A DNA stretch of 64,000 nt from Pseudomonas furukawaii (GTDB taxonomy: Bacteria; Pseudomonadota; Gammaproteobacteria; Pseudomonadales; Pseudomonadaceae): positions 5,580,001-5,644,000 of the forward strand of contig NZ_AP014862.1 in the NCBI RefSeq assembly GCF_002355475.1, in the 5' to 3' direction. The position numbers were made by a program, and so were the translations under genes. The notes beneath the pieces were generated by a model. The model was not told the origin of the DNA. It did not search any database and was given only the letters and a program-made list of their open reading frames with translations. This document shows positions 8,019 to 17,583 of the stretch, piece by piece (positions within the stretch are counted from its first letter, which is position 1; every line of letters starts with the position of its first letter).

Positions 8019-8954
8019 TCAGACGGCGAGCTCCCAGAGCGGCATCACGGTGACCCGCACCTCGGGATCGTGGCTGCCGCCGCCGAGGATGACGCCGCGC
8101 AGGGGCGAGACATCGGAGAAGTCGCGGCCCCAGGCGAGCGTGATGTGCTCCAGGTTGGGCAGGACGTTGTTGGTGGGGTCGAAGTCCACCCAGCCATTGT
8201 GCGGGCAGTAGACCGAGACCCAGGCGTGGGAGGCGTCGGCGCCGATCAGTCGGGGCTGGCCCGGCGGCGGCTGGGTCAGCAGGTAGCCGCTGACGTAACG
8301 GGCGGCCAGGCCACGGGAGCGCAGGCAGGCGAGCATCAGGTGGGCGAAGTCCTGGCAGACGCCGCGACGGCGCTCCATTACCTCGGTCAGCGGCGTGGCG
8401 ACCTGGGTGGCCTCGGCATCGAAGGCGAACTCGCTGAAGATCTTCTCCATCAGCGCCGACACGCCCTGCAACAGGGGACGGCCGGCGGGGAAGCAGCCGG
8501 CGGCGAAGTCGCTGAACTGCCGCTTGATCCGCACATAGGGCGACTCCACCCGGTAGCGGCAGGCTTCCAGCTCCGCCAGCGCCAGGGGCCGTCCACTGAA
8601 GGCGAGGCGCTGCGGAATCGCCTCCCAGGGCGGTGAGTCGGCCAGCTCCAGCGGGCCACGTGGCAGCACCTCCACCTGCAGGCGGGCATTGACCTGCAGT
8701 TCGTCATGGGGGCGCTCGAAGGCCAGCCGGGTCAGGGGATTGCCGAACACGTCCAGCAGGTCCCGGCGCAGGGTGGGCTCCGGCTCGATCAGCAGTTGCC
8801 GGTCGCTGCAGAGCTGCCAGGGGCAGTCCCGGGGCCAGAGGTGGACCAGTTGCTGGGACAGGGACACCGGCGCCGAATAGCGGTAATGGGTGTCGTGGAA
8901 CACCTGGTAGCGGGCGCCCTGGGCGGGTATGGGGGCTGGGGCGTGGGCGTGCAT
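8019..8954 (-). CDS. Transglutaminase-like protein with N-terminal beta domain
   Basis: A 311-residue protein with the bacterial transglutaminase N-terminal domain (residues 15-100, starting YQVFHDTHYRYSAPV) and a C-terminal papain-like transglutaminase core. The catalytic triad can be read: Cys200 in RRGVCQDFAHL, His243 in ASHAWVSV and Asp259 in GWVDFDPTN, so it should be an active thiol enzyme, as a peptidase or amide-bond-forming enzyme. No signal peptide is seen. Its start overlaps the stop of the upstream ATP-grasp/alpha-E gene by one base (TGATG), showing translational coupling. The same set of families co-occurs widely in bacteria, and a peptide-ligation or tagging role has been predicted but not shown. 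Confidence 0.88.
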   Translation of the reverse strand: MHAHAPAPIPAQGARYQVFHDTHYRYSAPVSLSQQLVHLWPRDCPWQLCSDRQLLIEPEPTLRRDLLDVFGNPLTRLAFERPHDELQVNARLQVEVLPRGPLELADSPPWEAIPQRLAFSGRPLALAELEACRYRVESPYVRIKRQFSDFAAGCFPAGRPLLQGVSALMEKIFSEFAFDAEATQVATPLTEVMERRRGVCQDFAHLMLACLRSRGLAARYVSGYLLTQPPPGQPRLIGADASHAWVSVYCPHNGWVDFDPTNNVLPNLEHITLAWGRDFSDVSPLRGVILGGGSHDPEVRVTVMPLWELAV

Positions 8955-11452
8955 CAGGTGGATACCGTTTGCTGGCTGACGTCATCGACGTGGGCAAAAT
9001 AGCGCAATCCGAGGCGGTCGGAGACCTGCGCGACGGCCTGGGCGATGTCCCGCAGCAACCCGGCCAGTCCGGCAAGCACTTCCTCCAGCCCTTCATTGCC
9101 GAACAGCGGGTTCTCCAGGGTGCCCAGGTCGAAGGCCAGCAGCCGGCCGATCAGGCCGCTCAGCAGCACCTCCTGGGGTGCGCCGAATTCCTGGTGCAGG
9201 CGCCCCAGGGAACGCTCCAGCGCCTGCAACTGGAAGCGCAGGGCGTGGGGGTTCTGGTCGTGCAGCAGGAGCAGGTCGAGCACCGGAATCAGTTGCGGCG
9301 ATGCCAGGTAGCGGGACCGGTAGGTGATGGTGCTGTTGCCCAGCTCCAGCAGCCATTCCAGTGCCCCCTGATCCCAGGCGGAACCGTCCTCGAGGAAGCC
9401 GGCGATGGCCTCGGCGTAGAACTGCACGCGCTCGATGCGCCGGCCGATCATCAGGAAACGCCAGCCATCGTCACGGGTCATGTCGTCCAGGGCGAATCCG
9501 GACAGGGCGGAGAGGGACATCAGCAGCCGATTGAGGAATTCCAGCGCCTCGCCCAGGTCCATGCGCGCCGGGTCCAGGGCCTGGGCCTCGCGGTTCAGCT
9601 CCAGCACCGCGTTCCAGTTCTCCCGGGACAGCCGCCCGCGCACCTGGGCCGCCGCCCAGTGCAGGCGCCTGAGGTTGGCGCTGACGCCGCTGAGCCAGCC
9701 GTCGTCCAGCAGGGCCGCCAGCAGGCGCGCTTCCAGGGGCTCTTCGCCGGCGGGCAGCAGGCCGATGGCGCTGGCCAGGCGCAGGGCCGATTGCAGCGCC
9801 CGTTCGTCGCCATCGGCGTCCACATAGCGCGACAGCACGACCCGGAGCAGCCGCGCGCCATCGTCGCAACGCTCGCTGTAGCGGCCGAACCAGAAGAGAT
9901 TCTCCACCACCCGCGAGGGCAGGTAGGGGTCCTGGCGAATCAGGTCGCGCACTCCCAGGGTGCGCGGCCGCAGGGGCTCGCCCACCACCGGCAGGTCGGC
10001 CAGCACCCAGGTGTCCTTGCTCGCCCCGCCCCGCTGCATGGAGACCACTTCGGCGTCCGCCGCCGAGGCCACGCGGGTCAGGCCGCCGGGCATGACCCAG
10101 TAGTTGCCGTCACGCCCCGCGACGGCGAAGACGCGCATGCCGATGGCCCGGGACTGCAGCTCGCCGCCCCGGTCGTCCCCCTGCCAGACCGGCGCCTGGG
10201 ACAGCTGCGCCATGCGCTGCGCCACGTAGGCGTGGGGATGGGCCTGGAGGCGCCGGCGCAGGGCGTCCAGGGCGCCGTCCTCGAGGGCGTGGCCGAACAG
10301 CGGCTCGAAGCTCTGGGAGGGGAACGCCGGCTTGAACACCAGGCCGGCGAGGCCGTCGAGGGACTTGTCCAGCAGGTCGCCCTGGCCGCACCACCAGGTG
10401 GGCAGCGTGGGCAGCAGCAGGTCTTCACCCAGCAGGCGCTGGCTCACCCGCGGCAGCAGCCCCAGCAGCCCGGGGGACTCCAGCACGCCGCTGCCCAGGG
10501 CGTTGGCCACCAGCACCCGGCCCTGGCGCACGGCATCCAGCAGCCCGGGCACACCGAGGGCGGAATCGGTGCGCAGTTCCAGGGGATCGCAGAAATCGTC
10601 GTCGAGGCGGCGCAGCACCGCATGGACGCGCTTCAGGCCGCCCAGGGTCTTGAGGTAGAGCGTGGCGTCGCGCACCGTCAGGTCGTGGCCTTCCACCAGG
10701 GGAAAGCCCAGCTGGCGGGCGAGGTAGAGGTGCTCGAAATAGGTTTCGTTGAAGCGCCCCGGCGTCAGCAGCACCACCAGGGGCGTCTCGCCGTCGCCGG
10801 GGGCCTGGCGGATCAGGGTTTCCTGGAGCGTGCGGAAGTAGCCGGCCAGGTACTGCACCCGCAGGTCGCGGTAGAGCTCCGGCAAGGCGCGGGCGACGAT
10901 CTGGCGGTTCTCCAGGGCGTAGCCGGCGCCGGAGGGCGCCTGGGTCCGGTCCGCCAGCACGTGCCAGCGCCCGTCGGCGTCGCGGGCCAGGTCCACCGCG
11001 TAGCTGTGGAGGAAGATGCCGCCGGGTTGCGCCACGCCCTGGCACGGCCAGAGGAAGTTCGGGTGGCCGTAGACCAGCTCGCTGGGCAGCAACCCTTCTG
11101 CCAGCAGGGCCTGCGGGCCGTAGAGGTCCGCCAGCACCGCATTGAGCAGGCGCGCCCGCTGGGCGACGCCGGCGGCGATGGGCTGCCACTCCTCGGCCGA
11201 CAGCAGGTTGGGCAGCAGGTCCAGCTCCCAGGGACGGTCGGTGCCCTTGGGGTCGGCATAGACGTTGTAGGTGACGCCGTTCTCCTGGATCTGCCGCGCC
11301 AGCAGCTCCTGGCGCTGGCGCATCTGCGCCGGCGTGCTGCGTTCCAGCTGCCGGAACAGCCGCCGCCAGTGCGGACGTACCTGGCCCGAAGCGTCCAGCA
11401 GTTCGTGGTAGGCCGTGGCGGTGAGCGGGTAGTGGGCTAGCAGGTCGGACAT
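8954..11452 (-). CDS. Circularly permuted ATP-grasp / alpha-E fusion protein
   Basis: An 832-residue protein fusing two domains often encoded separately. Residues about 70-490 form the circularly permuted ATP-grasp-like domain (segments PWELDLLPNLLSAEEW, VLLTPGRFNETYFEH and VANALGSGVLESPGLLG are typical). From about residue 512 (LPSRVVENLFWFGRYSERCD) to the end is the mostly helical alpha-E domain. ATP-grasp enzymes make amide bonds through acyl phosphates; the substrate here is unknown. It lies 92 bases after the DUF2126 gene and overlaps the transglutaminase gene, so it forms the middle of a three-gene operon. The fused form suggests the two domains act as one catalytic unit (inference). 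Confidence 0.88.
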   Translation of the reverse strand: MSDLLAHYPLTATAYHELLDASGQVRPHWRRLFRQLERSTPAQMRQRQELLARQIQENGVTYNVYADPKGTDRPWELDLLPNLLSAEEWQPIAAGVAQRARLLNAVLADLYGPQALLAEGLLPSELVYGHPNFLWPCQGVAQPGGIFLHSYAVDLARDADGRWHVLADRTQAPSGAGYALENRQIVARALPELYRDLRVQYLAGYFRTLQETLIRQAPGDGETPLVVLLTPGRFNETYFEHLYLARQLGFPLVEGHDLTVRDATLYLKTLGGLKRVHAVLRRLDDDFCDPLELRTDSALGVPGLLDAVRQGRVLVANALGSGVLESPGLLGLLPRVSQRLLGEDLLLPTLPTWWCGQGDLLDKSLDGLAGLVFKPAFPSQSFEPLFGHALEDGALDALRRRLQAHPHAYVAQRMAQLSQAPVWQGDDRGGELQSRAIGMRVFAVAGRDGNYWVMPGGLTRVASAADAEVVSMQRGGASKDTWVLADLPVVGEPLRPRTLGVRDLIRQDPYLPSRVVENLFWFGRYSERCDDGARLLRVVLSRYVDADGDERALQSALRLASAIGLLPAGEEPLEARLLAALLDDGWLSGVSANLRRLHWAAAQVRGRLSRENWNAVLELNREAQALDPARMDLGEALEFLNRLLMSLSALSGFALDDMTRDDGWRFLMIGRRIERVQFYAEAIAGFLEDGSAWDQGALEWLLELGNSTITYRSRYLASPQLIPVLDLLLLHDQNPHALRFQLQALERSLGRLHQEFGAPQEVLLSGLIGRLLAFDLGTLENPLFGNEGLEEVLAGLAGLLRDIAQAVAQVSDRLGLRYFAHVDDVSQQTVST

Positions 11453-11502
11453 CAGGAAGCTCGGCAGTGGGGCGGCAGGGAAAACTGTAGCGGACGACGG
11501 GG

Positions 11503-11531
11503 CGCCCGGTCGCCACGGGGCCGACCGGGCG
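11503..11531. other. Strong intercistronic inverted repeat
   Basis: Arms CGCCCGGTCG (11503-11512) and CGACCGGGCG (11522-11531) form a perfect 10-bp, almost all-GC stem with a 9-base loop, starting 14 bases past the stop of the DUF2126 gene. No U-run follows directly on the transcribed strand, so it is unlikely to be a full intrinsic terminator. An RNA-stabilising or attenuating hairpin between operon genes fits better. Confidence 0.6.
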
Positions 11532-11544
11532 TACCCTCGCCCGA

Positions 11545-14500
11545 CTAGACGCGGCGCAGGTCGAGGGTCATCGGCAGTTCGTCGCTCACCACCGGTGCGG
11601 CCACCTGGAGCCTGCCCGGGGTGTGGCCGTGGCGGAAGAACCGCGCCAGGCGCCGGCTCTCCGCTTCATAGGCGTTCACCGGGAAGCTATCGTAGCTGCG
11701 GCCACCGGGGTGCGCCACATGGTACTGGCAGCCCCCCAGGGAACGCTGCATCCAGGTGTCCACCAGGTCGAACACCAGCGGCGCCTGGACGCCGATGGTG
11801 GGCTGCAGGCAGGAGGCCGGTTGCCAGGCGCGGTAGCGCACCCCGGCGACGAATTCGCCGACCCGGCCGGTGGGCCGCAGGGGCACCGGCTCGCCGTTGC
11901 AGGTGAGCACGTAGCGGTCCGGCGCCACGCCATTGACCTTGACCTGCACCCGTTCCAGCGAGGAATCCACATAGCGCACGGTGCCGCCGCTGGCGCCCTC
12001 CTCGCCCAGCACGTGCCAGGGCTCCAGCGCCTGGCGCAGCTCCAGGTCGATGCCCTTGACCTGGAAGTCGCCGTATTTCGGGAAGCGGAACTCGAAATGC
12101 GGCGCGAACCACTCGCTGCGCAGCGGGTAGCCGGCGGCGTTGAACTCGTGGACCACGTCGTCGAAATCCTGGCGGACGAAGTGCGGCAGGAGGAAGCGGT
12201 CGTGCAGCTCGGTGCCCCAGCGCACCAGCTTCGGCGGCTGGTAGGGCTCGCTCCAGAAGCGCGCCACCAGGCCCCGCAGGAGCAGTTGCTGGGCCAGGCT
12301 CATGCGCGCGTGGGGCGGCATCTCGAAGGCGCGCAGCTCCAGCAGGCCGAGGCGACCGCTGCCGCTGTCGGGCGAGTAGAGCTTGTCGATGCAGAACTCG
12401 GCGCGGTGGGTGTTGCCGGTGACGTCCACCAGCAGGTTGCGAAACAGCCGGTCCACCAGCCAGGGCGGGCAGTCGGCGCCGGGTTCGGGCATCTGGGCGA
12501 AGGCGACCTCCAGCTCGTAGAGGGCGTCGTTGCGCGCCTCGTCCACACGCGGAGCCTGGGAGGTGGGGCCGATGAACAGGCCGGAGAAGAGGTAGGACAG
12601 CGAGGGGTGGTTGTGCCAGTAGCTCACCAGGCTGCGCAGCAGGTCGGGACGGCGCAGGAAGGGCGAGTCCGCCGGGGTGGCGCCGCCGAGGACGAAGTGG
12701 TTGCCGCCGCCGGTGCCCACGTGGCGGCCATCCACCATGAACTTCTCGCTGGACAGGCGGCATTGCCGCGCCGCCTCGTAGAGGAACTCGGTGCGCTCCA
12801 CCAGCTCCTCCCAGTTGGCCGCGGGGTGGATGTTCACCTCGATCACGCCCGGATCGGGCGTGACGCGGAACTGGTTCAGGCGCGGGTCGCCCGGAGGCTC
12901 GTAGCCTTCCAGCAGCACCGGGCAGGCCAGCTCGGCGGCGGTGGCCTCGATGGCGGACACCAGTTCCAGGTAGGCCTCCAGCTCCGACAGGGGAGGCATG
13001 AAGAGGTACAGGCGGCCATCCCGGGGCTCGGCGCAGAGCGCGGTGCGGGTGATCCCGGCGGCGGACTCGAAACGGCCCGGCGCGCGGTCCTCGTTCCGGG
13101 GGCTACGGGCGCCGTCCTGCAATTGCCGGCGAATCTGCGCGGCTTGGCGCAGGGGCGGGAAGGCCTGGCTCGGGTCCGCCGGGTTCACGTAGGGGTAGTC
13201 GGTCTCGCGGGCCCAGGGCTGGGAGTCCAGGGGCAGGCGGTAGCCCAGGGGCGAGTCGCCCGGAATCAGCCGGCAGTGCTCGTCGCGAAGGAACCAGCTG
13301 CTGCTTTCCCAGGCATCGCCGGCGGCGCTGCGGGCCAGGGGCAGCACATGGCCGATGACCTCGCCGAGGCCGCGCTCGAACACCTGGCGCAGCCGTTCGC
13401 GCTCCAGCGGGTCGGCCAGGCGGGCGTCTTCCGGGGTGACGTTGCTGGGCAGCCGGCGCTCGCGCCAGAGGTAGTAGAACCAGTCCTCGTAGGCCGGGAA
13501 CTGGTGGTCGCCGGCCAGGCCGAGGCGGCTGGCGACGCGGCTGAGGAAGCGCGAAGCCAGGGTGGCGTTGGCGCCGTAGCTGCGGCGCTCGTCGGCATAG
13601 AGCGCCGGGTCCTGCCAGATGGGTTCGCCGTCCTTGCGCCAGTAGCAGTTGAGGGACCAGCGCGGCAACTGCTCGCCGGGGTACCACTTGCCCTGGCCGA
13701 AATGCACCAGGCCGCCGGCCGCGTAGTGGTGGCGCAGGCGATGGAAGAGGTCGGCGGCGAGGCGGCGCTTGTTCGGCCCGAGGGCGGCGGTGTTCCACTC
13801 CGGATCGTCGGGGTAGTCGATGGCGATGAAGGTGGGTTCGCCACCCATGGTCAGGCGCACGTCACCGGCCACCAGATCGGCGTCGATGCGCGCGCCCAGT
13901 TCACGGATGGCCTGCCACTGCTCCTCGCTGTAGGGCTTGGTGACCCGGGGCGCCTCCCAGACACGCTCGACGCGCATCTCGTGGGAGAAGGCGCATTCGG
14001 ACTCATCCACCGCACCGCTGATGGGCGCCGCCGAGGAGGGTTCCGGGCTGCAGGCGAGCGGGATATGGCCTTCACCGGCGAAGAGGCCGGAGGTGGGGTC
14101 CAGGCCGACCCAGCCGGCGCCGGGCAGGTAGACCTCGCACCAGGCGTGCAGGTCGGTGAAGTCCACCTCGGTGCCGCTGGGGCCGTCGAGGGACTTCTGG
14201 TCAGCGGTGAGCTGGATCAGGTAGCCGGAGACGAACCGCGCGGCCAGCCCCAGGTGACGCAGCAGCTGCACCAGCAGCCAGGCGGAGTCGCGGCAGGAGC
14301 CGGAGGCCTTTTCCAGGCTTTCCTCGGGAGTCTGCACCCCGGGTTCGAGGCGGATCAGGTAGCGGATGTCGCGGGACAGTTGCTGGTTCAGGGCCACCAG
14401 GAAGTCCACCGCCCCCTGTGGCCTGAGGTCGACGCGCGACAGGTAGTCGGCGAACAGGGGCGTCGCCGGCTGGCGGCTGAGGTAGGGGGCCAGTTCGCGC

Positions 14501-14832
14501 TCGTCGTCGGCGGTGTACTGGAACGGGATCTGCTCGGCGTAGGGCTCGAGGAAGAAGTCGAAGGGGTTGAACACCGCCATCTCGGCCACCAGGTCCACTT
14601 CCACCTTCATTTCCCGGGTCTTGTCCGGGAACACCAGGCGAGCCAGGTAGTTGCCCTGGGGATCCTGCTGCCAGTTGATGAAGTGCTTGCCGGGCGTGAC
14701 CTTGAGGGAGTAGCCGAGGATCCGGGTGCGGCTGTGGGGGGCCGGACGCAGTCGGACGATCTGCGGGCCGAGGTTGACCTCGCGATCGTAGCGATAGTGG
14801 GTGACGTGATGCAGCGCAACATGGATCGACAC
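11545..14832 (-). CDS. Transglutaminase-DUF2126 fusion protein
   Basis: A 1095-residue protein. Residues 1-260 are a transglutaminase-like unit with the same N-terminal beta domain (ALHHVTHYRYDREVNLGPQI) and an intact triad: Cys180 in SGSCRDSAWL, His229 in DLHAWCEV and Asp245 in GWVGLDPTSG. From about residue 320 to the end is DUF2126, including the glycine-rich RHVGTGGGNHFVLGG; comparative work has proposed this domain to be an ATP-dependent carboxylate-amine ligase of glutamine-synthetase-like fold. The GTG start at 14832 is chosen because AGGAGG lies 6 bases upstream and homology begins there; the frame is open for 37 more codons without family resemblance. It is the first gene of the three-gene operon. 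Confidence 0.88.
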   Translation of the reverse strand: MSIHVALHHVTHYRYDREVNLGPQIVRLRPAPHSRTRILGYSLKVTPGKHFINWQQDPQGNYLARLVFPDKTREMKVEVDLVAEMAVFNPFDFFLEPYAEQIPFQYTADDERELAPYLSRQPATPLFADYLSRVDLRPQGAVDFLVALNQQLSRDIRYLIRLEPGVQTPEESLEKASGSCRDSAWLLVQLLRHLGLAARFVSGYLIQLTADQKSLDGPSGTEVDFTDLHAWCEVYLPGAGWVGLDPTSGLFAGEGHIPLACSPEPSSAAPISGAVDESECAFSHEMRVERVWEAPRVTKPYSEEQWQAIRELGARIDADLVAGDVRLTMGGEPTFIAIDYPDDPEWNTAALGPNKRRLAADLFHRLRHHYAAGGLVHFGQGKWYPGEQLPRWSLNCYWRKDGEPIWQDPALYADERRSYGANATLASRFLSRVASRLGLAGDHQFPAYEDWFYYLWRERRLPSNVTPEDARLADPLERERLRQVFERGLGEVIGHVLPLARSAAGDAWESSSWFLRDEHCRLIPGDSPLGYRLPLDSQPWARETDYPYVNPADPSQAFPPLRQAAQIRRQLQDGARSPRNEDRAPGRFESAAGITRTALCAEPRDGRLYLFMPPLSELEAYLELVSAIEATAAELACPVLLEGYEPPGDPRLNQFRVTPDPGVIEVNIHPAANWEELVERTEFLYEAARQCRLSSEKFMVDGRHVGTGGGNHFVLGGATPADSPFLRRPDLLRSLVSYWHNHPSLSYLFSGLFIGPTSQAPRVDEARNDALYELEVAFAQMPEPGADCPPWLVDRLFRNLLVDVTGNTHRAEFCIDKLYSPDSGSGRLGLLELRAFEMPPHARMSLAQQLLLRGLVARFWSEPYQPPKLVRWGTELHDRFLLPHFVRQDFDDVVHEFNAAGYPLRSEWFAPHFEFRFPKYGDFQVKGIDLELRQALEPWHVLGEEGASGGTVRYVDSSLERVQVKVNGVAPDRYVLTCNGEPVPLRPTGRVGEFVAGVRYRAWQPASCLQPTIGVQAPLVFDLVDTWMQRSLGGCQYHVAHPGGRSYDSFPVNAYEAESRRLARFFRHGHTPGRLQVAAPVVSDELPMTLDLRRV

Positions 14833-15111
14833 GGCGAGCCTCCTGCGGGCCTGGACGATACGGGAAGCCGCGCAAGGTTTGTGCCAGCCCCCGAACCACG
14901 GATTTCGGCCCGCCCAAGCACCATGAGGGGGCCGCCAGCGCACCCGGATGGGCCGGCTGCACGAAATTGGTTCGCGGGCCGCCCGGGTGAGTGCTGTTCC
15001 AGCCTAGCGGCGGAAGATGAAGAAGATGGGAATTCGTGGCGGGTCGTTCAGGCCGATTGGCTATAAGCACCCATGAAAGGGGTGGCCGCGGCGCCCCCTG
15101 CGGGATGTCGA
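14833..15111. other. Intergenic region upstream of the transglutaminase operon
   Basis: This 279-base gap lies between the operon start and the end of the diheme cytochrome gene, both reading leftward. It must hold the operon promoter, but I could not identify a convincing -35/-10, sigma-54 or operator motif by eye. No reading frame with a credible start is present. Confidence 0.4.
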
Positions 15112-16217
15112 TCAGCACCCGCCCGGCAGGCTGGCGATCCAGCGGGTCAGCAGGTCAAGGCCTTCGCGGTGGACGGTGGAACGCCCCAGTTCGGGCATCA
15201 TCACGCTGGGGTCGGTGCTTGCCATCCGGTAGATCAGCACCGACGCGTCTGGCTGGCCGGGATGGATGCCCACCAGGCGGTTGCCGGAGCCCTTGCCGGC
15301 CGCCACCGGCGGCTTGCACAGGCCATAGGCGACGCCCGGGGGTGTGGCGGGGTCGAGGTAGAGACCCGAGGTGCGCGCCGGCCCTTCGGGGTTGTGGCAG
15401 TGGGCGCAGTTGATGTCCAGGTAGCTGCGGGCCTGCTGCTCCAGGCTTTCGCCGGCCCGGGGGGCGCCGGCCAGCGCATTGCGCGGGATGGCCCCGGCAG
15501 CGGGCAGCCCCTCCAGCAGGCCCAGGCGCTGCCAGTGCCGCAGCTGGTTCTCCACGCCCTCCGCGTAGACCCGGTCGCGGTTCAGGTGCCGCGCCTTGGG
15601 ACCGAGGGGCTGAATGCCTTCGCCATGGCGCTCCTCATGGCAACCCGCGCACTGGTTGGCATCCGGGACCTGGTAGTCCACCGCCAGGGTGTCGCCCTGC
15701 GCGTCATGCAGGGTCAGCTCGGCGCTGGCTCCGGCCCATTCCAGGTGGGCGTCGCCCTGGGCCTCGTCCCAGACGTAGGGCAGGGCCACCCAGCCGCCGC
15801 GCTGACGCAGCAGCACGCGGGTTTCCACCAGATGCACACGGGCCAGGTCCAGGCCGGATCGCGGATCGGGGTCGTCCGGGGCGTTCCGCAGCAGACGGCC
15901 CTGGTCGTCCTTGGGGTAGTGGAAGGTCTTGGTCAGCACCGTGCCCACGGGGAACTCCAGCCGCGCCTCGCCGTAGCGGGCGCGCTGTCCCGGCGGCAGC
16001 CAGAGCGTCCGCAGCTTGTGGGCGTAGTCGCTGAACAGCGGGGTGTTGAGGTCGTAGGCCAGCGCGGTCGCGACCGGGCGCAGGTGGCCGTCGACGCGCT
16101 CCAGCATGCCCCAGCCACTGAGGCGTTCCGGGTAGGCGTCGCCGTCGGGCAGGTAGAGCGGCTCCACCTCCCGCCCGCAGCCCGCCAGCACCAGCAGGAC
16201 CAGGCAGAGCGCCCGCC

Positions 16218-16221
<4 letters not shown>
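15112..16221 (-). CDS. Diheme c-type cytochrome lipoprotein (SO_2930/TIGR03806-like)
   Basis: A 369-residue lipoprotein with lipobox LAGC (Cys15) after a short signal sequence. Two haem-binding motifs are present: CAGCH at residues 191-195 and CAHCH at 272-276. The N-terminal 180 residues contain LNTPLFSDYAHKLRTLWLPP and FPVGTVLTKTFHYP, both typical of the SO_2930-type family. It should be anchored to the outer or inner membrane and face the periplasm. The gene overlaps the beta-helix gene by four bases (ATGA), so the two proteins are made together; the pairing is conserved in other bacteria. What it oxidises or reduces is unknown. Confidence 0.85.
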
Positions 16222-17447
<1,226 letters not shown>

Positions 17448-17473
17448 GGCGGGGACCGGTTTTCCGTCGTGAT

Positions 17474-17493
17474 ATTGGTACTCTAGTACCAAT
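17474..17493. promoter_or_regulatory. Perfect palindrome, probable operator of the beta-helix/cytochrome operon
   Basis: The sequence ATTGGTACT-CT-AGTACCAAT has two 9-base arms in perfect inverted symmetry with a 2-base centre. It lies 26 bases upstream of the beta-helix start codon, where an operator overlapping the promoter or start of transcription would be. The size and symmetry suit a dimeric TetR- or GntR-type repressor. No candidate regulator gene is adjacent, so the protein that binds is unknown. Confidence 0.6.
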
Positions 17494-17552
17494 TACGAAT
17501 TCACCGGAAGATTCCGACGGATGTCGCCGCCCATCGCACGAGGGCGGACAGG

Positions 17553-17580
17553 AAAACGCCAGCCCTTGGGCTGGCGTTTC
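17553..17580 (-). terminator. Rho-independent terminator of ygiQ
   Basis: A hairpin AAACGCCAGCC / GGCTGGCGTTT with a 4-base loop starts just after the ygiQ stop codon, and read leftward it is followed by a T-run. Confidence 0.85.
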
Positions 17581-17583
17581 GTT

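Noticed and set aside
14833-14943. An N-terminal extension of 37 codons on the DUF2126 fusion protein
   Set aside because: The GTG at 14832 has AGGAGG at ideal spacing and begins the conserved domain; the extension has no resemblance to the family.
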